64,000 nucleotides of DNA, taken from NCBI RefSeq assembly GCF_023072615.1, contig NZ_JAKNRW010000002.1:310001-374000 (forward strand). The letters are read 5' to 3'. The stretch comes from Pseudomonas violetae (lineage in GTDB: Bacteria; Pseudomonadota; Gammaproteobacteria; Pseudomonadales; Pseudomonadaceae). Numbering within the stretch: the first letter of the stretch is position 1; every line of letters starts with the position of its first letter. Below, piece by piece: positions 38,967-47,853 of this stretch. The notes beneath the pieces are model-generated. The model searched no databases, was not told the DNA's origin, and saw nothing but the letters and a program-made list of their open reading frames with translations. A program made the translations under genes and the position numbers.

Positions 38967-39374
38967 AGGTAAGAAGAACACGGGAAAGCAGAACAGGTCG
39001 GCATGTTAGCCCTTTGTCTAAGATTGATCACCCCTCAAAGTTCCCGAGCCAACTTACCTTTAATTTTTTTTTGCCGTAGAATCAGCCAGCCTTTTAAGGC
39101 GCCAATGTCCGTTAGAAGCTGTTTTCAAAGCGTCACGAGCACAGTCGTTCCTTCAGAGCGGTGTTGGCGAAAGGTTTTTCCAGCGGGGAAAAGCCCAACG
39201 CCAACCCTCATCAGCTCCCCGTTCTGCAGGCGTAAAACTTTGAAAGCAGCTTCTGTAAGGAATTGCCGGTAATTCTGGCTAAGCGGCCCACAACGCCACG
39301 CAGCGCATGAGTACGGCAATTTCGGGATGAGCGTCCCGGACACCCATTTGGGACCACTGATGAGGGTAATAACT
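38967..39374. other. Gene-free 408-base region holding the acnB leader
   Basis: No convincing gene. Contains an AT-rich stretch (39060-39072) that may be promoter DNA and a strong stem-loop at 39163-39205 described separately. The leader between any promoter near 39070 and the acnB GTG would be about 280 bases, long for a bacterial gene. Confidence 0.6.
39163..39205 (+). promoter_or_regulatory. Stable stem-loop in the acnB leader
   Basis: Outer stem GTTGGCG/CGCCAAC (7 pairs), a small internal loop, then inner stem GGTTTTTCC/GGGAAAAGCC (about 9 pairs with one wobble) and a four-base loop. No T run follows, so it is not a simple terminator. A structured leader element is inferred. Confidence 0.5.
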
Positions 39375-41984
39375 GTGCTTGAAGCCTACCGCAAACATAT
39401 CGAAGAGCGTGCAGCACTGGGTATCGTTCCCCAGCCGCTTAACGCCGAACAAACTGCAGGCCTGGTCGAGCTGCTGAAGAATCCCCCGGCTGGCGAAGAA
39501 GCTTTCCTCGTTGACCTGATCACCAATCGCATTCCACCTGGCGTGGACGAAGCAGCCTATGTAAAGGCCGGTTTCCTGTCTGCCCTGGCCAAAGGCGAAG
39601 CCACTTCCCCTCTGATCGACAAGAAACGCGCGGTTGAACTGCTCGGCACCATGCAGGGCGGCTACAACATCGTGACCCTGGTTGACCTGCTCGACAGCGC
39701 CGAACTGGCCCCTGTTGCTGCGGCTCAACTCAAGCACACCCTGCTGATGTTCGATGCGTTCCACGACGTCGCTGAAAAAGCCAAGAACGGCAACGAACAC
39801 GCTAAAGGCGTGCTCCAGTCCTGGGCTGACGGCGAGTGGTTCAGCAACCGCCCAGTCCTGGCCGACAAGATCAGCCTGCGCGTGTTCAAGGTCACCGGCG
39901 AAACCAACACCGACGACCTGTCCCCTGCCCCGGATGCCTGGTCCCGCCCGGATATCCCGCTGCACGCCCTGGCCATGCTGAAAATGGCCCGTGAAGGCAT
40001 CGTACCTGACGCCCAAGGCGTGACTGGCCCGATGAAGCAGATCGAAGAAATGCGCGGTCAAGGCTTCCCGATCGCCTACGTCGGTGACGTGGTCGGTACG
40101 GGCTCTTCGCGTAAATCCGCCACCAACTCCGTACTGTGGTTCTTCGGCGACGACGTTCCTTACGTGCCGAACAAGCGCGCTGGCGGTTTCTGCTTCGGCA
40201 GCAAAATCGCTCCAATCTTCTACAACACCATGGAAGATGCCGGCGCCCTGCCAATCGAATTCGACGTCACCAACATGAACATGGGCGACGTGATCGACCT
40301 GTACCCGCATGCTGGCAAAGTCTGCAAACACGGCACCGACGAAGTCCTGACCACCTTCGAAATGAAGACCCCAGTGCTGTTGGATGAAGTTCGTGCTGGC
40401 GGCCGTATCCCGCTGATCATCGGTCGCGGTCTGACCGACAAGGCACGTGCCGAGCTGGGCCTGGGCCCAACCGACCTGTTCAAACTGCCTGAAGCACCTG
40501 TCGACACCGGCAAAGGCTTCACCCTGGCACAGAAAATGGTCGGCAAGGCCTGCGGCCTGCCAGAAGGCAAAGGCGTTCGTCCAGGTACTTACTGCGAACC
40601 GAAGATGACCACCGTCGGTTCCCAGGACACCACCGGTCCAATGACCCGTGATGAACTCAAAGACCTGGCGTGCCTGGGCTTCTCGACCGATCTGGTGATG
40701 CAGTCCTTCTGCCACACCGCGGCCTATCCAAAGCCGATCGACGTGACCACCCACCACACCCTGCCAGACTTCATCATGACCCGCGGCGGCGTTTCCCTGC
40801 GTCCGGGCGACGGCATCATCCACAGCTGGCTGAACCGCATGCTGCTGCCAGACACCGTCGGCACCGGTGGTGACTCCCACACCCGTTTCCCAATGGGCAT
40901 TTCGTTCCCGGCCGGCTCCGGCCTGGTAGCGTTTGCCGCAGCCACCGGCGTCATGCCGCTGGACATGCCGGAATCGATCCTGGTGCGCTTCAAAGGCGAG
41001 ATGCAACCGGGCGTTACCCTGCGTGACCTGGTTCACGCCATTCCTTACTTCGCGATTCAGGCTGGCCTGTTGACCGTCGAGAAGAAAGGCAAGAAGAACG
41101 CCTTCTCCGGCCGCATCCTGGAAATCGAAGGCCTGGACGACCTGAGCATTGAGCAGGCTTTCGAGCTGTCCGACGCTTCAGCCGAACGTTCGGCTGCCGG
41201 TTGCACCATCAAGCTGTCGAAAGAGTCGATCACCGAGTACCTGAACTCCAACATCACCCTGCTGCGCTGGATGATCGGCGAAGGCTACGGCGATGCGCGT
41301 ACCCTGGAACGTCGTGCCCAAGCGATGGAAGCCTGGGTTGCCAACCCTGAGTTGATGGTTGCCGATGCTGACGCCGAATACGCTGAAATCATCGAAATCG
41401 ACCTGGCCGACATCAAAGAGCCCGTGCTCTGCGCGCCGAACGATCCGGACGACGCCCGTCTGCTGTCCAGCGTTGCTGGCGAGAAGATCGACGAAGTGTT
41501 TATCGGTTCGTGCATGACCAACATCGGGCACTTCCGCGCTGCGGGCAAGTTGCTGGAACAGGTCAAGGGTCAGCTGCCAACCCGTCTGTGGCTGTCGCCG
41601 CCGACCAAAATGGACGCTCACCAGCTGACCGAAGAAGGCTACTACGGCATCTACGGCAAGGCCGGCGCACGCATGGAAATGCCGGGCTGCTCGCTGTGCA
41701 TGGGTAACCAGGCACGTGTAGAGCCGAACTCGACTGTTGTGTCGACATCGACCCGTAACTTCCCGAACCGTCTGGGTGACGGCGCGAACGTCTACCTGGC
41801 TTCGGCCGAACTGGCGTCGGTGGCTTCCATCCTGGGTCGCCTGCCGACCGTCGAGGAGTACATGGAATACGCTGGCAAGATCGACAGCATGGCGGCTGAT
41901 GTCTACCGCTACCTGTCCTTCGACCAGATTGCCGAGTTCCGTGAAGCTGCAGCGAACGCCAACATCCCGGTTGTTCAAGCCTAA
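39375..41984 (+). CDS. acnB: Aconitate hydratase B
   Basis: TCA-cycle enzyme converting citrate to isocitrate with a [4Fe-4S] cluster. The protein has 869 residues. Start is the GTG at 39375, placed after a GAGGG sequence and giving the standard [14 protein letters not shown] beginning; the open frame upstream is not used. Order of parts: HEAT-like N-terminal domain, swivel domain (about 165-380), then the catalytic core. Cluster cysteines are in GSCMTNIGH and [11 protein letters not shown] terminator follows 18 bases after the stop. Confidence 0.96.
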   Translation: MLEAYRKHIEERAALGIVPQPLNAEQTAGLVELLKNPPAGEEAFLVDLITNRIPPGVDEAAYVKAGFLSALAKGEATSPLIDKKRAVELLGTMQGGYNIVTLVDLLDSAELAPVAAAQLKHTLLMFDAFHDVAEKAKNGNEHAKGVLQSWADGEWFSNRPVLADKISLRVFKVTGETNTDDLSPAPDAWSRPDIPLHALAMLKMAREGIVPDAQGVTGPMKQIEEMRGQGFPIAYVGDVVGTGSSRKSATNSVLWFFGDDVPYVPNKRAGGFCFGSKIAPIFYNTMEDAGALPIEFDVTNMNMGDVIDLYPHAGKVCKHGTDEVLTTFEMKTPVLLDEVRAGGRIPLIIGRGLTDKARAELGLGPTDLFKLPEAPVDTGKGFTLAQKMVGKACGLPEGKGVRPGTYCEPKMTTVGSQDTTGPMTRDELKDLACLGFSTDLVMQSFCHTAAYPKPIDVTTHHTLPDFIMTRGGVSLRPGDGIIHSWLNRMLLPDTVGTGGDSHTRFPMGISFPAGSGLVAFAAATGVMPLDMPESILVRFKGEMQPGVTLRDLVHAIPYFAIQAGLLTVEKKGKKNAFSGRILEIEGLDDLSIEQAFELSDASAERSAAGCTIKLSKESITEYLNSNITLLRWMIGEGYGDARTLERRAQAMEAWVANPELMVADADAEYAEIIEIDLADIKEPVLCAPNDPDDARLLSSVAGEKIDEVFIGSCMTNIGHFRAAGKLLEQVKGQLPTRLWLSPPTKMDAHQLTEEGYYGIYGKAGARMEMPGCSLCMGNQARVEPNSTVVSTSTRNFPNRLGDGANVYLASAELASVASILGRLPTVEEYMEYAGKIDSMAADVYRYLSFDQIAEFREAAANANIPVVQA

Positions 41985-42001
41985 CGTTACACAGCAATAA
42001 A

Positions 42002-42037
42002 AAACGCCGCCCATCGTGAGATGAGCGGCGTTTTTTT
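42002..42037 (+). terminator. Rho-independent terminator of acnB
   Basis: Stem AAACGCCGC/GCGGCGTTT around a 13-base loop, ending in seven T residues. Confidence 0.92.
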
Positions 42038-42050
42038 ATGCCCTGAAATC

Positions 42051-42128
42051 AAAAGATCGCAGCCTGCGGCAGCTTCTACAGGGCAATGCATTCACCCGTA
42101 GGAGCTGCCGAAGGCTGCGATCCTTTGA
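42051..42128. repeat. Inverted repeat pair (GGCTGCGATCTTT family)
   Basis: AAAAGATCGCAGCCTGCGGC at 42051-42070 (extending to 42079) faces GTAGGAGCTGCCGAAGGCTG at 42098-42117 (extending to 42128). The pair lies between convergent acnB and transporter genes. Confidence 0.85.
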
Positions 42129-42137
42129 TCTTGCTTG

Positions 42138-43418
42138 TCAGGCACTCAACGAATAGATCAACGCCGAAATCGCCACCAGACCCACCGCCGTCACGAAGAC
42201 GTTCGATGCCTGCCCGCGATACCGCGCCATGGCCGGCACCTTGCGAATCGCATACATCGGCATCAGGAACAGAATCGCCGCAATGATCGGCCCGCCCAAG
42301 GTCTCGATCATTCCCAGGATGCTCGGGTTCCACGTCGCCACAATCCAGCAGACCACCAGCATGAACGCCGCCGTCATGCGGTCCAGGGTCTTGGGTGCCG
42401 GGCGCATGCCGCTCTTGGCGATCAAACCCTTGAGCCCTTCACTGGCGCCGATGTAATGCCCCAGGAACGACTTGGAGATGGCCACGAAGGCAATCAGTGG
42501 CGCAGCGAAGGCAATGGTCGGATTACTGAAATGGTTGGCCAGGTACGACAGGATCGACAGATTCTGTGCCTTGGCTTCCGACAGCTGCGCCGGCGACAGC
42601 GTCAGCACACAGCTGAAGACGAAGAACAGCACCATCACCACCATCAAAGCGTGGGCGCGGGACAGGATCTGCGAGCTGCGCTCTTCGGCATGTTCACCGT
42701 AGCGACGTTTCTGATCGACTGCGAAGGCTGAAATGATCGGCGAGTGGTTGAAAGAGAACACCATCACCGGAATGGCCAACCAGAGGGTATGCAGCAACGC
42801 CGAAGGCGCCGGCACTGTCGTGGCGGTTGCGAGGATGCCACCATTCCAGTGGGGAATCAGGAACACCGCCAGGAACAGCAGCGCGACAATGAACGGATAG
42901 ACCATCAGGCTCATCGCCTTAATGATCACCTGTTCGCCGCAGCGCACCACCGCCAGCAAGCCCAGAATCAACACCAGCGACAATACCCGGCGCGGTGGCG
43001 GCATGATGTGCAGTTGATACTCAAGGAAACTGCCCACGGTGTTGGTCAGTGCCACGCTGTAGATCAGCAGGATAGGGAAGATCGCGAAGAAGTACAGCAA
43101 GGTGATCAGCGCGCCTGCGTTGATCCCGAAATGTTCTTCAACCACTTCGGTAATGTCGGCACCTTCGCGCCCGGACAACACGAAGCGCGTCAGGCCTCGG
43201 TGCGCGTAGAAGGTCATGGGGAACGCCAATACCGCAAGAATCAGCAGCGGCCAGAAACCGCCCAGCCCCGCGTTGATCGGCAGGAACAGTGTACCGGCAC
43301 CGATGGCCGTACCAAACAGCCCCAACATCCAGGTGGTGTCATGGCGATTCCAGCTTTCGAGGCTGGTGGATTTCGCCGCTACATAGCGTTCATCGACGCT
43401 ATTGGCCTGATCATTCAT
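42138..43418 (-). CDS. HAAAP-family serine/threonine-type transporter (SdaC-like)
   Basis: Inner-membrane amino acid importer of 426 residues, about 11 helices. The N-terminal DTTWMLGLFGTAIGAGTLFL stretch matches the hydroxy/aromatic amino acid permease family, and the overall pattern (VFSFNHSPIISAFAVDQKR near 232) is that of SdaC-type serine:proton symporters. I chose ATG 43418; GGAG lies ten bases upstream. No serine dehydratase gene is adjacent. Convergent with acnB. Confidence 0.87.
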   Translation of the reverse strand: MNDQANSVDERYVAAKSTSLESWNRHDTTWMLGLFGTAIGAGTLFLPINAGLGGFWPLLILAVLAFPMTFYAHRGLTRFVLSGREGADITEVVEEHFGINAGALITLLYFFAIFPILLIYSVALTNTVGSFLEYQLHIMPPPRRVLSLVLILGLLAVVRCGEQVIIKAMSLMVYPFIVALLFLAVFLIPHWNGGILATATTVPAPSALLHTLWLAIPVMVFSFNHSPIISAFAVDQKRRYGEHAEERSSQILSRAHALMVVMVLFFVFSCVLTLSPAQLSEAKAQNLSILSYLANHFSNPTIAFAAPLIAFVAISKSFLGHYIGASEGLKGLIAKSGMRPAPKTLDRMTAAFMLVVCWIVATWNPSILGMIETLGGPIIAAILFLMPMYAIRKVPAMARYRGQASNVFVTAVGLVAISALIYSLSA

Positions 43419-43967
43419 CCGGTGGGATCTCCGCATTCCGGTCAGTTGCTACCCGGTCAGGACGAGTCGGAATAACCGACAGGCAGCGCCCTGGCCGAAA
43501 CAGGGGCGCGATTGTCCGGGATTAATGAGCAGAAGCAAAGACTTAGCTGAGGAACGGTTGTGCGGTGCACATAGCGGGCTTGTCGTTATCAGGCACGAAA
43601 GCTGTCGGCTAAAGGTCATTAACCAGTCGTTTTCAGGCATGCCTCAACACACTCCTTCAAGCATCGGTTTGGCCAGCCTTAAATTCGGACCACGAACTAA
43701 CGAGTGACTTAAACAACCTGACAGAGATAACTACAAATGAAAAAGAACATCGGAGGCTGCTTGGCCGAACACACCAAAGCCCGAGCAGCCCAGTAATCAA
43801 GACGGCATACGGGATGGCCGGAGTGCTGCCGTCCTTGCTTCTTGCGCGAACCCGTCCAGAATCAAAGCACGACTGCGCGAATGACAACGATTGCCAAGCT
43901 GTTAGGGAATCAGCACTCTTAAACGACTTTCGCTACCAACCCCGCCGACGATCACAGGAGTCGCGCA
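43419..43967. other. 549-base region without a supported gene
   Basis: Base composition is lower in GC than the neighbours. I see no gene with a good ribosome site. A 19-codon frame (43737-43796) and a 76-codon reverse-strand frame (43657-43887) with a hydrophobic stretch exist but have no other support; the second could be a remnant of an amino acid permease gene. Confidence 0.5.
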
Positions 43968-44933
43968 ATGCCCGCAACCGTTCTGGTACTGGTCGAAACC
44001 ATCAATGACTACCTGCCGATTCTCGAACACCAGGGCTTTCACCTGATTCTGGCCCCGACCCCCACCGAACGCGCCGCCGCCATCAGCCGTCATGGCGATC
44101 GGATTGATGCCGTGCTGACGCGCGGACCGCTTGGATTGTACGCCGAAGAGATCAGCGCCCTGCCCGCCCTCAAGATCATCTGCGTGATCGGCGCCGGTTA
44201 CGAACACGTTGACTTGGACGCCGCCGCCGACCGGGGAATCACCGTCACCAACGGTGCCGGAGTGAATGCTTCTTCGGTGGCCGACCATGCCATGGCGCTG
44301 TTGTTATCGCTGGTGCGCGACATTCCTCGCTGCGACGCAGCCGTGCGTCGGGGCGAGTGGCCGAAGATCATGCGACCCTCTCTTGCGGGAAAACGCCTGG
44401 GCATCCTCGGCCTCGGCGCTGTCGGCATGGCCATCGCCAAACGCGCCTCCAATGGTTTCGACATGACTGTCAGCTACCACAACCGCCAGAACCGCAAGGA
44501 TGTGCCCTACGACTTTTGCTCGACGCCGACCGAACTGGCCCGCGCCTCGGACTTTCTCATCGTCGCGACGCCAGGGGGGGTAGGTACCAGGCACCTGATC
44601 AACCGACAAGTGCTCGATGCCCTGGGTCCCAATGGCTTTATCGTCAACATTGCCAGGGCCAGTGTGGTCGTCACTGCCGACCTCATCAGCGCTCTTGAGC
44701 AACGCAGGATTGCTGGCGCGGCGCTGGATGTATTCGATGCGGAGCCTCAGGTACCCGATGCACTCAAGTTCCTGGCCAACGTGATCCTCACTCCCCACGT
44801 AGCCGGGCTGTCCCCAGAAGCGATCCAGGGAACTGTGGAGATGGTCGGGCGCAACCTGGTGGCATTCTTTGCCGGCGAGCCGGTTCTGACCCCAATCAAC
44901 CTGCCAAATGATCTAACCAGTGCAGTGCTCTGA
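43968..44933 (+). CDS. D-2-hydroxyacid dehydrogenase
   Basis: NAD(P)-dependent reductase/dehydrogenase of 321 residues, PGDH/glyoxylate reductase family. The Rossmann motif GLGAVGMAIAKR is near residue 147. Catalytic Arg is in VNIARASVVV near 232, Glu in DVFDAEP near 262, and His in LTPHVAG near 280. CAGGAG precedes the ATG. Substrate could be glyoxylate, hydroxypyruvate or 2-ketogluconate; motifs do not decide. It stands alone after a gene-free stretch. Confidence 0.9.
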   Translation: MPATVLVLVETINDYLPILEHQGFHLILAPTPTERAAAISRHGDRIDAVLTRGPLGLYAEEISALPALKIICVIGAGYEHVDLDAAADRGITVTNGAGVNASSVADHAMALLLSLVRDIPRCDAAVRRGEWPKIMRPSLAGKRLGILGLGAVGMAIAKRASNGFDMTVSYHNRQNRKDVPYDFCSTPTELARASDFLIVATPGGVGTRHLINRQVLDALGPNGFIVNIARASVVVTADLISALEQRRIAGAALDVFDAEPQVPDALKFLANVILTPHVAGLSPEAIQGTVEMVGRNLVAFFAGEPVLTPINLPNDLTSAVL

Positions 44934-45076
44934 GATAATTCAAACAGGTGTATCAAAAACACTGATTGGCCGCCAACACGCTCACCTATAAGGGATGTTC
45001 GTGGTTGTGGGTGCAGGGAGTGCGCATTAGATTAGCCAATAGTTTCAGGCCTCCAGAATAAGCAGAAGGGATAAGC

Positions 45077-46144
45077 ATGGCGCTTACTGACCAATCCACA
45101 CCCATTCGCAGCGGCGAAGAACTCGATGCCAGCCTGATCGATCCTTACCTCAAGGCCCACATTCCAGGCCTGAGTGGCCTGCCCACCATCAGCCAGTTCC
45201 CCGGCGGCGCCTCCAACCTCACTTATCTGTTGGAATACCCTGGACAGGAGTTCGTCCTGCGACGCCCGCCGTTCGGTCACAAGGCCAAGTCCGCCCACGA
45301 CATGGGGCGCGAGTTTCGCATCCTCAATCAACTGCGCGATGGTTTTCCGTATTGCCCCAAGGCCTACGTGCATTGCACCGACGAATCGGTAATGGGCGCC
45401 GAGTTCTATGTGATGGAGCGGGTCAAGGGCATTATCCTGCGCTCCGAGCTGCCTGCGGAGCTGGGGTTGGATTCAGTCAGAACCGAAGCCCTGTGCAAGA
45501 GCTTCATCGACAAATTTGTCGAGCTACACCGGGTCGACTACCAAGCCTGCGGTTTGGCCGACCTTGGCAAGCCGCAAGGCTATGTGGCGCGGCAGATTCA
45601 CGGCTGGAGCGATCGTTATGAGAAGGCCCTGACCCCGGACGCACCGAAATGGGAAGCGGTGAAGGCCTGGCTTAATGACAAAATGCCGGCCGATCATCCA
45701 ACCTCAAGCATTGTTCACAACGACTACCGCTTCGACAACGTGATCCTCGACCCGAGCAATCCGATGCAGATCATCGGCGTGCTCGACTGGGAGCTCACCA
45801 CCCTCGGCGACCCGTTGATGGACCTGGGCAACACCCTCGCCTACTGGATCGAAGCCGGCGATCCGCCTCCGGTACAACTGATGCGCCGCCAGCCGAGCCA
45901 TGCCCCCGGCATGCTCACTCGCCGTGAATTCGTCGACTACTACGCCGAGCGCGCCGGGCTGCAGATCGACAACTTCGATTTCTACTACACCTACGGCCTG
46001 TTCCGCCTGGCCGGGATCGTGCAGCAGATCTACTACCGCTTCTTCCATGGCCAGACCCAGGACAAGCGCTTCGCGCAGTTCATTCACATGAACAAACTGC
46101 TGGAGCAGATGAGCCTGCAGGTCATTGCCAAATCCAGCCTCTGA
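45077..46144 (+). CDS. APH-type kinase, ACAD10/LvaA-like
   Basis: Protein of 355 residues with the aminoglycoside phosphotransferase fold. The Brenner motif HNDYRFDNVI is near residue 213 and the metal-binding DWE motif near 235. It belongs to the group related to the N-terminal part of ACAD10 and to LvaA, which phosphorylates 4-hydroxyacyl-CoA in levulinate catabolism. The neighbouring SDR gene supports a role in fatty or hydroxy acid breakdown rather than antibiotic resistance. AAGGG precedes the ATG. Confidence 0.85.
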   Translation: MALTDQSTPIRSGEELDASLIDPYLKAHIPGLSGLPTISQFPGGASNLTYLLEYPGQEFVLRRPPFGHKAKSAHDMGREFRILNQLRDGFPYCPKAYVHCTDESVMGAEFYVMERVKGIILRSELPAELGLDSVRTEALCKSFIDKFVELHRVDYQACGLADLGKPQGYVARQIHGWSDRYEKALTPDAPKWEAVKAWLNDKMPADHPTSSIVHNDYRFDNVILDPSNPMQIIGVLDWELTTLGDPLMDLGNTLAYWIEAGDPPPVQLMRRQPSHAPGMLTRREFVDYYAERAGLQIDNFDFYYTYGLFRLAGIVQQIYYRFFHGQTQDKRFAQFIHMNKLLEQMSLQVIAKSSL

Positions 46145-46187
46145 CTACGCCCCGGCCCAATAACAAGACTCTTCATAAGGGAATCCC

Positions 46188-46955
46188 ATGTCCAAGACTC
46201 AGTTGTTCGACCTCGACGGCAAAATCGCCTTCGTTTCCGGCGCCAGCCGCGGCATCGGTGAAGCCATTGCCAAACTCCTGGCCCAACAGGGCGCCCATGT
46301 GATCGTTTCAAGCCGCAAACTTGAAGGCTGCCAACACGTTGCCGACGCCATTATCGCTGATGGTGGCAAGGCCACGGCGATCGCCTGTCACATCGGTGAA
46401 ATGGAACAGATCAGCCAGGTCTTCGCCGGTATCAAGGAACAGTTCGGCCGTCTCGATATCCTGGTCAACAACGCCGCGACGAACCCGCAGTTCTGCAACG
46501 TGCTGGACACCGACCTCGGGGCATTCCAGAAGACCGTGGACGTGAACATCCGTGGCTACTTCTTCATGTCCGTGGAAGCGGGCAAGCTGATGCGCGAGAA
46601 CGGCGGTGGCAGCATCATCAACGTGGCGTCGATCAACGGTATTTCCCCAGGCGTGTTCCAGGGTATTTACTCAGTAACCAAAGCTGCCGTAATCAATATG
46701 ACCAAAGTGTTTGCCAAGGAATGCGCGCAATTCGGTATCCGTTGCAACGCTCTGCTGCCAGGGCTGACGGACACCAAGTTTGCTTCTGCGCTGGTGAAAA
46801 ACGATGCAATCCTCAAGACCGCGCTGCAGCAGATTCCCCTGAAGCGCGTAGCAGACCCAAGTGAAATGGCCGGGGCGGTGCTTTATCTGGCAAGTGACGC
46901 GTCCAGCTACACCACAGGTGTGTCGCTGAATGTGGACGGCGGTTTCCTCTCCTGA
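46188..46955 (+). CDS. Short-chain dehydrogenase/reductase
   Basis: NAD(P)-dependent oxidoreductase of 255 residues. The cofactor motif GASRGIGEA is at 18-26, NNAAT near 92, catalytic Ser near 144, and YSVTK (Tyr and Lys) near 157-161. It starts 43 bases after the kinase gene, so the two are probably one operon. The pair is common in pseudomonads. Substrate unknown, probably a hydroxyacyl-CoA or related alcohol. Confidence 0.92.
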   Translation: MSKTQLFDLDGKIAFVSGASRGIGEAIAKLLAQQGAHVIVSSRKLEGCQHVADAIIADGGKATAIACHIGEMEQISQVFAGIKEQFGRLDILVNNAATNPQFCNVLDTDLGAFQKTVDVNIRGYFFMSVEAGKLMRENGGGSIINVASINGISPGVFQGIYSVTKAAVINMTKVFAKECAQFGIRCNALLPGLTDTKFASALVKNDAILKTALQQIPLKRVADPSEMAGAVLYLASDASSYTTGVSLNVDGGFLS

Positions 46956-46972
46956 TTTGACGTAACGCACAT

Positions 46973-47007
46973 CCCGGTAGGAGCTGCCGCAAGCAGTTCC
47001 TACCGGG
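46973..47007. terminator. Long hairpin after the SDR gene
   Basis: CCCGGTAGGA/TCCTACCGGG perfect 10-bp stem with a 15-base loop; the loop contains GCTGCCGCAAGCAG, itself partly palindromic. The sequence is a variant of the TAGGAGCTGCCG repeat family. Lies between convergent genes. Confidence 0.8.
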
Positions 47008-47037
47008 TATGTATTAAACCAATATCGATTGAAGAAC

Positions 47038-47262
47038 CTATTGGGTGACGCAACGGGTCAGCTCGGTCACTCGCGTCACCTGCCCGTCCTCCCCACGCAC
47101 TTCACCCTGCACATCGGTGCTCTCTATCGTTTCGCACGTACGTTCGAGTGGCGGCGGTGCCGGTGGTGGAGGCGGCGGCGGCGCACTGGCACACCCACCG
47201 AGGACCAGTGCGCAAAGGGCAAGCGACAGCGGCGAAAAAACACGTTTCCCAAGACTGTTCAT
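47038..47262 (-). CDS. Small proline-rich lipoprotein
   Basis: Protein of 74 residues. The signal peptide ends in the lipobox LGGC (Cys24), followed by a run of prolines and alanines (about 28-38) and a short polar C-terminal domain with two cysteines. ATG 47262 has AGG upstream. Probably anchored to a membrane facing the periplasm. No family recognised. Confidence 0.75.
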   Translation of the reverse strand: MNSLGKRVFSPLSLALCALVLGGCASAPPPPPPPAPPPLERTCETIESTDVQGEVRGEDGQVTRVTELTRCVTQ

Positions 47263-47403
47263 AGGCTGACCTGCGGTAAGTAATCGACACTTTCGGCAAC
47301 CTGACGACAACACCGCGAAGCAGCAGACTGGTTACAGAAAATAATACCTTCGCATTCCTTATAGCCTAGCCTGCCGCCAATGCCAGTAAATGGCCACTTG
47401 AGG

Positions 47404-47652
47404 CTATAGAGGGCCTAATTGACGCAGATTGTTGCTCTCGAGCTCATAACGCAATTCTTCGACCAGAGCAGCGACCGCATCGGGTGTTCGCAGATTGACC
47501 ACGCTCAACCCGCTCACGACCAGGTCGACCTGTCCTGACATCGGGTGATAGAGCTTCACCGTAAGCGAATTGTCGCCGGTCAGGCTGCAGTCACAGGCCA
47601 GGGGAGGAAAACTCTGCTCCAGTTGAGTACGCAATTGCACGAGAGAAATCAT
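47404..47652 (-). CDS. DUF1652 family protein
   Basis: Protein of 82 residues from a family that I know only from Pseudomonas and close relatives. Begins MISLVQLRTQLEQSF; conserved middle is LTVKLYHPMSGQVDLVVSG. No membrane segment. Function unknown. It lies about 200 bases downstream of a PAS-LuxR regulator gene in the same direction, with paired direct repeats between. Confidence 0.85.
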   Translation of the reverse strand: MISLVQLRTQLEQSFPPLACDCSLTGDNSLTVKLYHPMSGQVDLVVSGLSVVNLRTPDAVAALVEELRYELESNNLRQLGPL

Positions 47653-47813
47653 AGGGATTCACCTTGGCACTGGCGCAAAATGGATCGATATGTCGATGTT
47701 TTCGCTATCAATGTTGCTGTTCCTTGAGATGTATCGTAGGGGTACTACAGGCCTGTGTAACACCTGTATCGTAGCGTCCCAGACTACAAACAGGACGTGT
47801 CGCCAGACACATC

Positions 47814-47847
47814 CATTTGCACCCTATCGCCTAGTGCATTTGCACCC
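47814..47847. promoter_or_regulatory. Direct repeat upstream of the DUF1652 gene
   Basis: The 11-base word CATTTGCACCC occurs at 47814-47824 and 47837-47847, a period of 23 bases or about two helical turns. The second copy is part of a near-palindrome GTGCATTTGCAC. It lies upstream of the DUF1652 start and just after the regulator stop, so it is a candidate operator. Confidence 0.5.
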
Positions 47848-47853
47848 CTAGCG

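Noticed and set aside
39003-39272. 89-codon frame in the acnB leader
   Set aside because: Composition looks random, no ribosome site, and it covers the hairpin.
39279-41036. 585-codon reverse-strand frame opposite acnB
   Set aside because: Shadow of the acnB codons; acnB itself matches its family across the full length.
43737-43796. 19-codon frame as a leader peptide
   Set aside because: No attenuator structure or ribosome site of note, and no downstream biosynthetic operon.
45077-46144. Aminoglycoside resistance kinase
   Set aside because: Although the fold is APH, the sequence and SDR neighbour fit the ACAD10/LvaA-like metabolic group.
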